Shown piece after piece: positions 22,450 to 33,346 of a stretch of DNA of 64,000 nt (its first letter is position 1; the number at the start of each line of letters is the position of its first letter). A program made the translations under genes and the position numbers. The DNA comes from Akanthomyces muscarius (Eukaryota > Ascomycota > Sordariomycetes > Hypocreales > Cordycipitaceae): the NCBI RefSeq assembly GCF_028009165.1, contig NC_079243.1, positions 1,798,001-1,862,000 of the forward strand, given 5' to 3'. Under the pieces are notes generated by a model. The model ran no database searches and had not been told where the DNA came from. It worked only from the letters and a program-made list of their open reading frames with translations.

Positions 22450-24360
22450 ATGAAATCACACCTCCAAGCAGCCCTGGCCCTGGCCAGCGCCGCCTCGGTC
22501 TGCGCCTCCGCCGCCAGCGACGCCTTTGACTGGGACGCCATCACGCCCAGCCACGACCTCGAGTACCACGCCTGCTACGAGACCTTCCAATGCGCGCGCC
22601 TCCTCCTCCCGCTCGACTGGCAGGACAATTCCTCCTCCTCCTCCAACGCCACCATTGCCCTCGCCCTCATCCAGTCCCCCGCCTCCGTACCCGTAGACGA
22701 CGCCACCTACGCCGGCCCCGTGCTCTCCAACCCCGGTGGCCCCGGCGGCTCCGGCGTCGGCCACCTCCTGCGCGCCGCGGCTCAGCACCGCGCCATGGTG
22801 GACACGCCCGGCAAGAAGCACTTTGAGTTCGTCTCCTTTGACCCCCGCGGCATCGGGCGCACCACCCCGCAGGTCAACTGCTACCCGGGGGGCAACCTGG
22901 CGCGCACGGCGGCGACGCTCAAGGCGCGCGGCAGCGGCGGCCTGAACGGCGGTCCTGCGGCGGTGCCGTGGAATCTGGGCCTGGCGGAGCTTGCGGGCGG
23001 GCGCTGCGACGTGGCGAATGGGGAGCTGCTCAAGTATGTGGGCACGACGAGCGTGGCCAGGGATATGCTGGCCGTGGTGGAAAAGATTGACGAGTACAAC
23101 AAGAAACAAAAGAAGAAGACGGCTAAGAAGGAGGCAAAGGCGGTAGAGGGTGATGCTCAGCTGGAGCTGCGCAGTGTGGGTAGTGACAAGGATGATCTTC
23201 CGCGTCTGCAGTATCTCGGATTCTCATACGGCACTGTCCTCGGAAACTACTTTGCCTCCATGTTTCCGGAGCGCATTGGCCGTATCCTCCTCGACGGCGT
23301 CTGCGACATTGACGACTATGCAACCGGTGATGCAAGTCCTTTTCCGTCTACCATCACACCTCTTCTACACATGACACTAACCTTGACGCAGGGCTGGCTC
23401 TCCAACACTGTAGACACTGATGAAATGGTCGACATTTTCTTCCAGGGGTGCTTCGATGCCGGCACCTCCATCTGCCCCCTCGCCCGCAGCACGGACAAGT
23501 CGGGCGACGACATTGCCGAGCGCTTCTGGGCCTTTGTCGCGGCCCTCGACGAGAGCCCGACGTTTGTCAGCCGGGCCGGCCAGGACGACACCTACATCCT
23601 GCAGCCCAACGACCTTCGCGCCCTGCTGCTCGGCACCATGTACCGGCCCCTCGACCTCTTCAAGCAGGCCGCCGACACCGCCGACGCCGCCATGCGCGGC
23701 AACACGACGGACCTCTACGACCTCCTCGCCGCCATCGCGGGCGGGCCGCTCGAAGACGCCTGCCCGATCGGCAACCGGACCGAGGCCTCGGCGGAGGGCG
23801 CGCCCGACGCGCAGAGCGCAGTGCTCTGCGGCGACGGCGACGACATCACCGGCCGCGACACGGCGTTTTGGCGCACCTACGTCGCCAAGCAGCTGCAGCA
23901 GTCGGCCGTCGCGGGCGCCTCCTGGGGCAACATCCGCCTCTCGTGCAGCAACTGGAAGACGCGCGCCGCGTGGCAGTTCCACGGGCCGTTCACCGCGCCG
24001 CCGGCCTCGAAGAACGCGTCGGTGCCGGAAAAGGGCAAGCCCGCGGCTCCGGTGCTGTTTCTGTCAAACAGGTACGATCCGGTGACGCCGCTCCGCGCGG
24101 CGCGCACGGTGGCGGCCAAGTACCCCGGCGCGGGCGTGCTCGTGCAGGAGGCAATGGGGCATTGCGTGTTTGGCAGCCGCAAGGCGACAGAGTGCACGAG
24201 GGATGTGGTGAGGCGCTACTTTGACCAGGGCGTGGTGCCGGATGGGGAGACGACGTGCGAGGCGGCGTGTGAGCCGTGGGGGGATAAATGTGAGGGAGTG
24301 GGCGCCATGAGCTTCGACGAGGGACTCCCCCACGACTGGAGTTTCCCGCTGCACATCTAG
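22450..24360 (+). CDS. Secreted alpha/beta hydrolase of the TAP / S33 peptidase type
   Basis: The N-terminus (MKSHLQAALALASAASVCAS) is a signal peptide, so the enzyme is probably secreted. PVLSNPGGPGGSGVG forms the oxyanion region, FDPRGIGRTTP follows, GFSYGTVLG carries the nucleophilic Ser, NRYDPVTPL the Asp, and GHCVFG the His, all in the order of TAP-like tripeptidyl aminopeptidases. A Lys-rich insertion at about residues 215-240 is unusual. The frame is open throughout (636 aa), but 23332-23391 is probably a 60-bp GC-AG intron: it begins GCAAGT, has CTAAC near its end, finishes with CAG, and removing it keeps frame and leaves a 616-aa protein that fits the family better. The likely role is extracellular peptide or ester hydrolysis; the substrate is unknown. 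Confidence 0.9.
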   Translation: MKSHLQAALALASAASVCASAASDAFDWDAITPSHDLEYHACYETFQCARLLLPLDWQDNSSSSSNATIALALIQSPASVPVDDATYAGPVLSNPGGPGGSGVGHLLRAAAQHRAMVDTPGKKHFEFVSFDPRGIGRTTPQVNCYPGGNLARTAATLKARGSGGLNGGPAAVPWNLGLAELAGGRCDVANGELLKYVGTTSVARDMLAVVEKIDEYNKKQKKKTAKKEAKAVEGDAQLELRSVGSDKDDLPRLQYLGFSYGTVLGNYFASMFPERIGRILLDGVCDIDDYATGDASPFPSTITPLLHMTLTLTQGWLSNTVDTDEMVDIFFQGCFDAGTSICPLARSTDKSGDDIAERFWAFVAALDESPTFVSRAGQDDTYILQPNDLRALLLGTMYRPLDLFKQAADTADAAMRGNTTDLYDLLAAIAGGPLEDACPIGNRTEASAEGAPDAQSAVLCGDGDDITGRDTAFWRTYVAKQLQQSAVAGASWGNIRLSCSNWKTRAAWQFHGPFTAPPASKNASVPEKGKPAAPVLFLSNRYDPVTPLRAARTVAAKYPGAGVLVQEAMGHCVFGSRKATECTRDVVRRYFDQGVVPDGETTCEAACEPWGDKCEGVGAMSFDEGLPHDWSFPLHI

Positions 24361-24911
24361 ACTCTTGAAGAAGTTGGAAGCTTGGCTTGATTGTCTTGCA
24401 CCCCCAAAATTGCACCGTTGGATACTCTGCGGTAGTAATGACGTCTTGCTGCATGCCTGCAGCAAAGTAAACTATCCGAGTTAGTCGAGGCGAGCTGAAC
24501 GATCTCTGTATGAATAGGTTTTCTCGTCCGTCCCGTCTACTGCGATGGCACTCTGTGAACCTTGTTCCGGCTTTAGGAGCACCCGTGTCAGCATGCCAGC
24601 CCAGAAGCCACAATGGCACGGGAAAGCGCAACGATCTCCAGTGTCTGACATCATGGGCAACTCTATCGATCGATGAATCGTCTTGCGTCGCCCCGCTAAT
24701 AGCCATTTTTACATTGAAAGCCCGCATTGTACCCCAAATTCAGACTTTGGCAGCTGGAATGTTGAACGGCCTGGGTGACTCCACCCTCCCGGCTCCGAAG
24801 GCCACTTCTAATGTCTATAAATCGAGAGGTTCCTCGCATCGAAAGTGCAGGTAATTTGCGTGGGTTGAGAATATCGCACATAAAAACATCTACACCATTC
24901 AAATATTAAAT
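24361..24911. other. Intergenic region with promoter of the Ser/Thr-rich protein
   Basis: No gene is visible. A TATAAA box lies at 24816-24821, about 90 bp upstream of the next start codon, in sequence that becomes AT-rich toward the ATG. Confidence 0.6.
24816..24821 (+). promoter_or_regulatory. Candidate TATA box
   Basis: TATAAA lies 91 bp before the ATG of the Ser/Thr-rich secreted protein, a spacing that allows a short leader. It is supported by motif and position only. Confidence 0.5.
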
Positions 24912-25442
24912 ATGAAGGTTACCTATACCATTCTTGCCCTCCCGGTCGTCGCTCTGGCGGCCCCCAACCTCATGGACTCCAGCGACCGCCGCAGCGACAT
25001 CACCGATGCGCTGCAGCTGCTGAATTCGGGCATCACCAAGGCCCTGGCCTGCTTCGACATTGCCCTCGCCAAGGCCGGCGTCCGGAAGCCCGGCGCGGTG
25101 GTCCCGCAGCCGCCGATGGGCGTGGACTGCGACGCCCTCATCGCCATGATCATTGGGGGCGGCGGCAAAGCGACGCCTAGCGGCACGGCAAGTTCGGCGA
25201 GCAGCACATCCAGCACCTCGGCCATGAGCAGCAGCAGCCCCAGCACTTCGACCACGAGTAGCCCCAGTGCTTCCTCCTCCTCCTCTTCTTCTGCAAGCAC
25301 ATCGAGCGCTTCAACAACGACGGGAAGCTCGTCGAGCACCAGCAGCATGCCAACCAGCACCAGCAGCAGCAGCAGCATGTCTACGAGCAGCATGTCTACC
25401 ACCGGAAGCAGCAGCACATCTAGCGCCACCAGCAGTGCCTAA
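24912..25442 (+). CDS. Small secreted protein with a Ser/Thr-rich tail
   Basis: The 176-aa product starts with a clear signal peptide (MKVTYTILALPVVALAAP). The mature N-terminal part (about residues 20-90) is predicted mostly helical, with two cysteines about 40 residues apart (C47 and C77 by eye) and a GGGG hinge. The last 85 residues are almost only Ser and Thr, typical of O-mannosylated cell-wall or mucin-like stalks. No C-terminal hydrophobic GPI signal is present, so it is probably released or trapped in the wall. I do not recognise the globular domain; it resembles fungal surface proteins only in layout. No intron is needed. Confidence 0.78.
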   Translation: MKVTYTILALPVVALAAPNLMDSSDRRSDITDALQLLNSGITKALACFDIALAKAGVRKPGAVVPQPPMGVDCDALIAMIIGGGGKATPSGTASSASSTSSTSAMSSSSPSTSTTSSPSASSSSSSSASTSSASTTTGSSSSTSSMPTSTSSSSSMSTSSMSTTGSSSTSSATSSA

Positions 25443-26273
25443 GTACCGGACGCGGGATAAAGGGCTTGTTTTCATCAAGAGGACACTTACCACACTGGAA
25501 GATTTGATGCGCTTTACCGCCATCAGCTATGAGGCGCCATCATGGACAGATGCGCACATATACCTGTAGCTATACCACAGATGCACTAAACTTTATATGT
25601 ACATGATTCAGCGCATACGAAACCAGCGTTCTTATAATGTGCCTACTGTACGGAATAAGCTACCGGGATCCCGCAGCTGGGAGTCGAAATGGAGCTGTGC
25701 ACCGGGATGTGAGCTCGACGGCGCTTGCTAGCCAAGTAGAAAACGGCACAAAAGGCGTAAGCACTACATCATCACGAACACAGGAGCTTCCATGGATGTC
25801 AAGCGTAGCGGGAGAGGGCGAAAAAGGGTCGGAAGAAAGAACGAGCGAGGACAAAAAAACACGGTATATATGTGGGCAACGGCCTATTGTACTCCAACTG
25901 AATGCAGGCTCTCATATAGCCCTCGGCTATTTACAGGAAGAAATGATAGCAACGTATCAATGGTATCAGAGAGGGGCGTGAAACAAGAATCAATAAAAAG
26001 AAAGCAGACCGTTTTTTGTGCTTGGAAACAACGGAAGGGTCCCTATCGAGGAAAAGATTTGACCCAAAAAGAAAACAGCGAGGAACGGAGGAGGGCGAGG
26101 CCAAAGATCGCTGAAACAGGCCTGATATGCAGCCAAAAAAAAGTTCTCTTCACAATCCAGACGAACTGAGCGCTCTATGGTATCGACGTGAGTTCTGCAC
26201 CACCCCAGGCTATACGTTCCGCGTGGACAACTTTGACATGCTATAAAAACATCGCTCACACTGTCAGTGGTAT
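25443..26273. other. Intergenic region between convergent genes
   Basis: Short frames without domains; A-rich runs at about 25850 and 26000-26150. It holds the 3' regions of the Ser/Thr-rich protein and of LSB5. Confidence 0.55.
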
Positions 26274-27967
26274 TTAAACAGTAGATTTGCCCTTGCCGGA
26301 AGCGGCAGCGGCATCGTAGAGATCCTCAATCGACGTGTCCTTGGACGCCGTCTCGCCATCGCGGAGCGCGGGGTGGCCTACCGGCGGGACGGCAGCTGGC
26401 GTAAACCCAGGATGGAACGGCTCATGCGGCATCTCATCTTGCACGACGGGCGTCCGTGAGCGGGCCGCGCCATTGTTGGGGGTGTGGTCGTCCTGCTGCG
26501 GATCGGCAAAAGGGTCGGCAAAGGGGTCCTCCTCGTCGCGGATATGCTTGCCCTTGTTGGAGGAAGAGCCGGAGCCGGAGCCAGAGGCCATGCCCAAGCC
26601 GGGACCGGATCCCGAGGGCTCAGCCTGATACAGATCCGTCTGCTTTCCCTTGCCGTTTCGGACAGGCTGCGCCGGTGAGTCGAGCATGGGCGAGACGGGC
26701 TCGTCGGCGGCGGTGGGCGTCCCACCGGCGGGTGTCGTCTCCTCGGACCGCACGCCGAGGCCGAGCTGCTTGCGGGCGCTGAGGACGGAGCGCTGGTGCT
26801 GGTTAAGAGCCGTCTGCAGCTGCTCGTTGGTGTCGATGAGGGCCTCCATCGTCTCGTTGTCGGGGCCGGGGTTGGTAGCGATCATGTAGCCCTGGATGCT
26901 GCGCGAGGCGCTCAGGCAGCGGTCGGCAAACTCCTTGATCAGGTCATTGTCGAGCGTCTCGGCGGGAGGCGTGTTCATGACAACCTGCTCGAGCAGCTTG
27001 GCTGACGTGCGCGCCTCTTCGAGCCGGCTGGCAAGCTCGACGGCGCCGGGCAGCTTGTTGTTGGTGTGGTGGCGGGAAAAGTAGTTTTGGCCGTTATTGT
27101 TGCTGTTTGGCGACTGTTGTTGCTGCGGGTTCGTGAGAAATGGACGAGGCGCCATTCTCGGAGCGTTCTGGGGGGCGTGTCAGTACGGGCCGAATTTGTG
27201 AAAAGCGCAGCTCTGCGGGCAAGACTATCTTACGCCATAGACAGCCTGAATCTTGGTGCGCTCCTTGGACCACATCTGCAGCAGGACGGCCAGGTTCTCA
27301 TCCTGAGACTTTGTCTGCTCAAAGTCGTCGAGCGTCTCGATGAGCATCTGGCGGACGTTGAGGTCCTTGGTGCCGCGCAGCAGGGCCTTGCAGGTGTCGG
27401 CAAACTTGGCGTCAATGTTGCGGGTGAACATGGGGCCCGGGTTCTCGGTCAGGATGCGGAGGAGCATGATGGCGTTGTACTGCCAGGCGGCGCGGGAGAA
27501 GTAGTCCTTGGACATGAACTTGCGGATGAGGCGGGCGCACTCGGTAGCGGCGGCGGGGGAGGACTCGGCAGCGTCGACAATGGGCGGGAGGAAGAGGACT
27601 TCGTCGCCCTGCAGAAAGATGCCGTGTCAGCGCACTGGAGATTCGGTGCGGGCGCACGGCAGTGACATACCTGGACATTGTATCCCGACTCGCAAAAGGC
27701 TTTCTGCGGGGTGACGACATTAGCGACGGGCGCGAGGCTCGCAGGCAAAAACACATACAACGCTGTTGTGAGCCGTCTTTTCGGGAGCTTCGCCTTGTTG
27801 CGGTACGGCAGCGGCAGCCGAGCCGGCAGTAGGTGCTGCTACTGGATCAACAGGTCAGCGTTGGGCGCGGCCTCGTATTCACGTTGGTTATGGTAAGGCG
27901 TACGTGTGCTCTTCCTCTTGATGCCCCCGAGCATCTTGTTCATGCTGAGGCTTTTCATCGACTTCAT
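26274..27967 (-). CDS. LSB5: Lsb5-like VHS-GAT endocytic adaptor
   Basis: Five exons (27967-27904, 27841-27759, 27703-27671, 27608-27234 and 27167-26274) give 482 aa. All four introns are 55-66 bp and every join keeps frame. After a basic N-terminus comes a VHS domain (FCESG, then EVLFLPPIVDAAESSP, ECARLIRKFMSKDYFSRAAW and ILTENPGPMFTRNID). A GAT domain follows (ELASRLEEARTSAKLLEQVV through LNQHQRSVLSARKQLGL), then an acidic, Pro-rich tail with DPFADPFADP and DDHTPN. This is the layout of Lsb5, which binds ubiquitin, Arf3 and the Las17/Sla1 actin machinery at cortical endocytic sites. ATG 27967 sits in a good context (CCCACCATG). Confidence 0.9.
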
Positions 27968-29451
27968 GGTGGGCGTGCGACTGGGGGTATCTCGGGTTAC
28001 AGCAGTGATTCTTCAGACGTCTGGCGCTGAAGGATGCAAGTCACGGTCGCGAGATGCCCGACGCGGGACGGAGATTCGTGTCGTCGTTGGGGTGGCAAGG
28101 GGGGTCGATGCGCGGGAATCGAGAACAAAGAGATGGCGCTAGCGTAGCAGACAAACGTTGGTTATCGAGCGGCGGGGGATTTCGAGAGAAGTCGAGGCAA
28201 CAAACGACAGTGTTGAAACGCAGGACAAGAGGTGATTAGGGAGGAGAGTAGCGAGAGGGAGTAAACAGGCTGAAAAGCAAATGGAAATGTTGATGGCGTA
28301 CGGGGTAGCGTGGCGGAGATGGCGTTGGTACTTGGTGGGCTTGTAGGGGCTCCAGCGACGTCAGCCTAGAGCGCCGCGCCAGGTGGCCACTCAGAGGCTG
28401 TGCCCTGTAGCGCAGCGGGTCCCTAGCGCATTGCTGGGGTTGCAGGTACCTGGAGGTTACTGGTTGGAGGCTGCCATTCCGCCTCTGTGCGGGAAAGGGA
28501 ACCGTTTTTCGCCAAGGCCAAACACGTGTACATGGCGCTACTTGGTACTTGATTTATAACCCAGGTTTTTGACTTGAGTGCGCGAGAGAAGTGTGCAGTT
28601 GTTTCCGAAACTGTCGAGGTCAGAGGCTGTCCCGGTCACTTTGCTCTGTGAAACGAGCAGCGATCCCTTCTTCAACAATGTTCAGACGAAGCCATTGACA
28701 GCCACTCTTGCGCCTCCAGTCCCGGTATTCCAGTAAGCAATGACGATTGTCTACCAAGGTCCCTTGGGTCCCCTGGAGCCCAAACGAATTTAGACTCGAC
28801 TTGCACTCCACTTTGAACTTTTAGGGGTCCCAGAGCCCACCGATGCGCTGAAGCAATAGCAGCAGCGCGGCCTGCAGGGCTCGAGGGCACTGGCTACAGC
28901 GTACCTTCATATGCTGTAAAAGTGGTCACAGCTGCGGCGGTTCTAGCGCTTCGCCTGATTTGGTAACTCCTGATGGTCTTGGTCCGGGAACTAAGAAGCT
29001 GGCATCAGGCAGCAGGCAGCAATCCCTCAGATGAATCTGCGATGCTACCGTTTTTTGGCAGTTTTTTTTTGTCCTCTCAGTTTCTTTTTTCCTTCATTTT
29101 TGCTCATGACGGAGGACAAGCCTGCTGACAACCGGACGAGTCTCGGCAACGCACCATCATGCCACTACACCTCGTCGCGGCTTGCGTAAAGCTTTGGGGC
29201 TGTGCAGTCAAAAAGGTCTGACCAAGCTCATACCGCTGTTCGCCTCATCTCCGGATCACACCCGTCATGTATCTGCCGAATCGCCGGACGAACCAAGTCC
29301 CATGATGGGCGCGACGAGGATCAGCAGTTGTCTCGTCACCAGCGCTCAACTCACACACATCACGTAGACCAGTCATGATTTCAACCTCTGTCCACTCTAT
29401 TCATTCATATACAGCCCATTCTTTTGTAATATTACACACCTCCAGTCAACC
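27968..29451. other. Promoter side of LSB5 and 3' flank of the UBX gene
   Basis: About 1.5 kb without a supportable gene. Short frames at about 28620-28890 show no domain. Confidence 0.55.
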
Positions 29452-31056
29452 TCATTCCTCCTCTGCGCCATCCTGCATCGGCTCTACAATCAAATTGCCC
29501 GATCGCCCAATCGTAGCGCCCATTGTCTCCGTCGCGCTGGGCTCGTAGATGGCCCGTGGCAGCGTCGACGCCACGCGAAACATGTACTTGTGCTCATAGT
29601 CGATCGGCTTCTCCTTGCTAGCATTGCCGGCGCCCTCATCGCCGTGCAGCACGCCGTAGCACTCTATAAACGCATAGAGTTCTTCCAGCGGCGCGTCCTG
29701 CGCGAACCGCCTCGTGATGCGGCCCGCGCCAGAGGCCTCCGGCATCTTGAGGGCGACACGCACGACCTCTTTGTCGCTCGTAGGTGGCTCTGCTTTGATT
29801 TGCGACGCGCGCCACGCCTTCCACTGCTCGCCCTTTTCGGCGCGCAGAGCGGCCGCGTCTGCCTCTTCCAGCGCACGCTTCTCAGCGGCGGCGGCCGCCG
29901 CCGCAGCTTCCTTCTTCTCCCGTGCTCGCTCTCTATCGATTGCAAGCGAACGTTCGTAGGCCGAGTCCTGTTGGTCGCGCAAGCTGCGCGCAAACTCTTG
30001 CGCGCTGCGCTCCGCACGCACACCCGCCATGTCGGCGCCGTACTTTTCAATCGCCCCCTGCAACTCCGACAGATATGTCGCGGCGGGCATGGGCCCTGAC
30101 AGCCGCTTGACAATCCCCATGCGTGTGCTGCCTTCCTTGGGCGTCAGGCAGACGAGCGCCGAGAACGGGTACCTGGTGCATTTATATTCGCGCGCCACTT
30201 GGAACGCCTCCGAGTCCAGCACGTTACCGCCCCAGAGAATGATGTTGCTGGAAGGGTCCTTGATGAAGCTGACCACGTCGGGTGCCAGCAGCGTCTCGCG
30301 CACAAATGCCGCCGTGTCGTCGTGTTCAGGCGAGAGCAGCACCACCAGCAAGAATTTCAGCTCCTTCTTGGCCAGATCGTGCGCCTGCGCCAGGCCGCCC
30401 TCGAAGAACGGCAGTTCATTGTCGCCGTGCTCCTCGTCAAACTCGCGCTTGAACCGCGCCGCCGCATCGCGCGGCATGAGCATCCGCCGCCCGCCGCTGC
30501 CGCCGCCCTGCAGCGCTGCCGACAGCCGGCTTGTAAACAGCGTTGGCCGGATCGCCGCTGGCAAAAAGGAGAGAGCATAGAGCACCGTGCGAAGCACAAC
30601 CGTCGCCGCCTGCCAGCCCCAGTTGAGGGGTGTCAGCAGGAGACCCAGCAGCCACGGCGTGCCGTGCGTTGTTGATGACTGTGGGACGATTCGGGGGGCG
30701 GGGTCGGTTCGATCGCGGCGCGGCGCTACCCTCGAGCTGAACTCGGATGCGAGTAGACTCTGCTGGAGGTTCTCGTGTCGAGCGGCGACTTGTGGGATGG
30801 CTTGGTTGGCCGCCATGGCCTCGGCTAAGGGATCGGGGCCTTCGCCGTCAAAGAATTTGGCAATGGCAATCTATTTTCGTCAGCGAATCGTCTCAGAAAC
30901 TGCCTTTCGGTGAATCATTACCTGCACATTCCATTGCGACCGTTGTAGTAGTGGTATCGCGTCCTTGACATCTTGGTCCGTCACGGCCAGGTACTGTTGG
31001 AGGGCCTCTTGCTGTGTTGGGGACAGTTGGCCAATGTCTGTTTCGGCGTCGGCCAT
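29452..31056 (-). CDS. UBA-UAS-UBX protein of the ER (FAF2/Ubx2 type)
   Basis: Two exons (31056-30922 and 30870-29452) flank a 51-bp intron and give 517 aa. The N-terminus (LSPTQQEALQQYLAVTDQDV through LLQRSQWNVQ) is a UBA-like fold. A hydrophobic hairpin follows (PWLLGLLLTPLNWGW through ALSFLPAAI), then a UAS thioredoxin-like domain (FLLVVLLSPEHDD, FIKDPSSNIILWGGNV, YPFSALVCL). Next comes a long Arg/Glu/Ala coiled coil (RERAREKKEAAAAAAAAEKR) and a C-terminal UBX domain (VRVALKMPEASGAGRITRRF, EELYAFIEC, FRVASTLPRAIY). Proteins of this layout sit in the ER or lipid-droplet membrane and recruit Cdc48/p97 for ERAD. ATG 31056 begins the UBA segment. Confidence 0.92.
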
Positions 31057-31671
31057 GCTGCCGTTTGCGCGGGTGCCGGCCTGTGCAAACAAGCTGTTTC
31101 ACGTTTTGACTGGTGCGTATATATTCTTCGATGGCTGGCGCTTTCTGTATTGGAGATGTTGCAGTGCTCTTTAAGCTTGTGATAGTGACAGCTTGTGGAC
31201 AGTTTACGTGGTTGACGAGCCGCCGACAGGCACCAGCGGCTAGTCTGATGTAATGGTGGGGCACGGGTCAGCTCCGTTCCCGGCCAAGATGGGTTCAATG
31301 AATACTAAAAGAAATAGAAAAAAGTTTATTGAAAATGCTATGAGGCAAATAAACTCGGCAGCTTTTAGATTCGAGACAATTCCCTTGTTGATGAGTAGGA
31401 GCCCACTTACTTAGTTCCTCCCGCCCCTGCAACAAGCTGCCGGCCGTCCCGTCCCGAGCTTCAAGAGTCATCTACACATGACATTTACGCCTTTCGACAT
31501 GAAGCACAAGAAAATCTCAGAAACTTCTGGAAATACAGCCGTTGCCTTTGAAAACTGAATCGGCACAGAAATTACGCCAGACAGCCTCGGCCAGAATCTG
31601 ACGTTTGTCTAACAATCACCACCGAATTGCTACCTGCAACCGCCTTTGTTCTACCAGCATACCTCTCTCAC
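31057..31671. other. Divergent promoter region
   Basis: Lies between the UBX gene (minus) and the GNAT gene (plus). No further gene is visible. Confidence 0.55.
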
Positions 31672-32226
31672 ATGAAGGACATCAGGAACATTATGGAATC
31701 CAAACCGTCAGCTCCTTCGCCAGTGTTGATTCGTCAGGTTGAGTCACCGGAGGATCTCGCCGCCGTCATCAAATGCTTCCACACCTACACCGAATGGCTC
31801 GACGAAGACCTTTCGCACCAAAATTACGAATCCGAGCTCGCCGGACTGCCGGGGAAGTATGCACCCCCGACAGGCTCCCTGTTGCTGGCTATTGACACCG
31901 AGTCAGGACGTGCTCTGGGCTGCGTCGCGTCGCGACCTGTGACGCTTCCGTCGAGTCACCCCAAGGCCAAGCAAGGCCATCGCTGCGCGGAAATGAAGAG
32001 GCTGTTCGTGTATCCGGAGGCGCGGGGGAGACAGGTTGCGCGCAAACTGTTGCTGGAGCTGATGCGACGCGCAAAGGAACAAGGGTACAACGAAGTGTTT
32101 CTGGACACCCTGGCGAGGATGGAGGCCGCTATCAAGCTGTACAAGTCGGAAGGGTTTCTCGAGGCAGAACCCTACAACAACAGTCCGTATGCAGGTACAG
32201 TGTATCTAGCTAAAGAATTAGAGTAG
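31672..32226 (+). CDS. GNAT-family N-acetyltransferase
   Basis: The 184-aa product from ATG 31672 (or 163 codons further shortened from ATG 31693) has the GNAT fold in order. It begins with an N-terminal strand (PVLIRQVESPEDL), then GSLLLAIDTESGRALGCVA, then motif A (EMKRLFVYPEARGRQVARKL) with the acetyl-CoA loop, and motif B (FLDTLARMEAAIKLYKSEGF). The loop reads R-G-R-Q-V-A, so the usual second glycine is Gln, which occurs in some active members. No signal or membrane segment is seen. The acceptor (small molecule or protein) cannot be told. It is a single-exon gene; the next locus on its right is a broken CHAT fragment. Confidence 0.87.
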   Translation: MKDIRNIMESKPSAPSPVLIRQVESPEDLAAVIKCFHTYTEWLDEDLSHQNYESELAGLPGKYAPPTGSLLLAIDTESGRALGCVASRPVTLPSSHPKAKQGHRCAEMKRLFVYPEARGRQVARKLLLELMRRAKEQGYNEVFLDTLARMEAAIKLYKSEGFLEAEPYNNSPYAGTVYLAKELE

Positions 32227-32409
32227 AGATATATAGTAAGAGTATGTTTCTCGAATATTAATTTGAATACTTCACAGTCTTTTTATGATATGGAACAAAA
32301 ACCGATTTCTTTTGAAGATTATGACTTTTTTTCTTTTGAAAAGTACTTGTAATAACGCTACAGTATCAAACACAACAAATAAATAATACACCTAGAACTG
32401 TATCTCTAA

Positions 32410-33070
32410 TTACTTATACTTGTATAGCCACATGCCATGAAGGACAAAACACGCCCAGTAGTATAGCATCTTATTCCGCCCCCTCAGCCCCAACATTGCT
32501 TTCTGCATCGCACTGGCCAGGTTCACAACCCTCCCCGTCTCGTTGCCGCCCTTCTCTTCACTCCATCGCCAGCCTCGCGCCGGAATTCTCTGTAAAAGGC
32601 CTTCGAAAATTTCAGGCCATCCTCGGTATCAATCTTCCACAGGGTAAACAGCACGGAGCTCGCCCCGGCGTAATGAAGCGCCGTCGTCAGGCCGAGGTGG
32701 TCGTCCGCATCCTTGTTGACTGACTGGCCGCTGCGACAGCCCGTGTGGGTAACCTGCGTAGGCCGCGGCAGCCGCACGTCGAATATGTCGTCGGCCTCGA
32801 GCGTGTCCGCGGCGGAGAAGAGCCAGCCGTCGTCGTCAACATTACTTGTCGGTGCTCCACTACCACCGCCATCATCATGTGGTGGTGGTGGTGGTGGTGG
32901 TGGTTGTGCTGCTGCCGGAAGTATGCGCAGCTCGAGCCGATGATGCAACATGTCCGACTCCTCGAACTGCACGTGCCCGTGGAAGTGCATAACCGGGGCG
33001 TCGCGCTCACGCAGCGTCCGCTTCACCCCTTCCTTGTAAGTCGGAGCGAGTCCAAAACTGTCTGCTAACC
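32410..33070 (-). pseudogene. Fragment of a CHAT-domain (caspase-like) protein, frameshifted
   Basis: Only the C-terminal half of a CHAT domain is present. VMHFHGHVQFEES carries the catalytic His and TGCRSGQ the catalytic Cys. LEADDIFDVRL, TTALHYAGASSVLFTLW and SKAFYREF follow in family order. About 32550-32580 the frame shifts by one base, and the family's closing segment continues in another frame (VVNLASAMQKAM, then YYWACFVLHGMWLY) to a stop at 32410. Upstream the frame meets stops near 33080, and the TPR or other N-terminal part usual in fungal CHAT proteins is absent. A (GGT)8 run expands a Pro stretch inside it. CHAT proteins act as proteases, several in regulated cell death or immunity, but this copy cannot make a normal protein. 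Confidence 0.78.
32881..32904. repeat. (GGT)8 microsatellite
   Basis: Eight GGT units lie inside the CHAT relic, where they would encode a run of prolines and so expand a loop not found in the family. Confidence 0.95.
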
Positions 33071-33346
33071 CTACGGACGATTAATACGGAGGGTGGTGCA
33101 TAATTTCCTCTGCGCATTGGGCAGTTCGAAGAGACAGAGTACTTGATCTGTAATGTTATATTGCCGGGCTCTCGGCCGCATAGAAGGCAGTGCGGTTTGA
33201 TGTTGACAACCCGCATCTTGGGGACGCTGCCTGCGACAGGCCGGGGTTCTCTTACTGCGATGCCCACGGCCCTAGCTATGCTCGCGTGAGTACACTTGCC
33301 CTCGAATTACATGCCTGTGTATTGGATTGATTAAGTAAAAGAAAGA

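Noticed and set aside
22456..24224. Long alternative frames inside the TAP-like hydrolase
   Set aside because: They are shadows of a G/C-rich coding exon; the main frame carries the signal peptide and the full catalytic triad.
33007..33267. Possible upstream exon of the CHAT relic
   Set aside because: A VGIA-like start could fit a CHAT N-terminal segment, but similarity is too weak and no splice pair joins it in frame.
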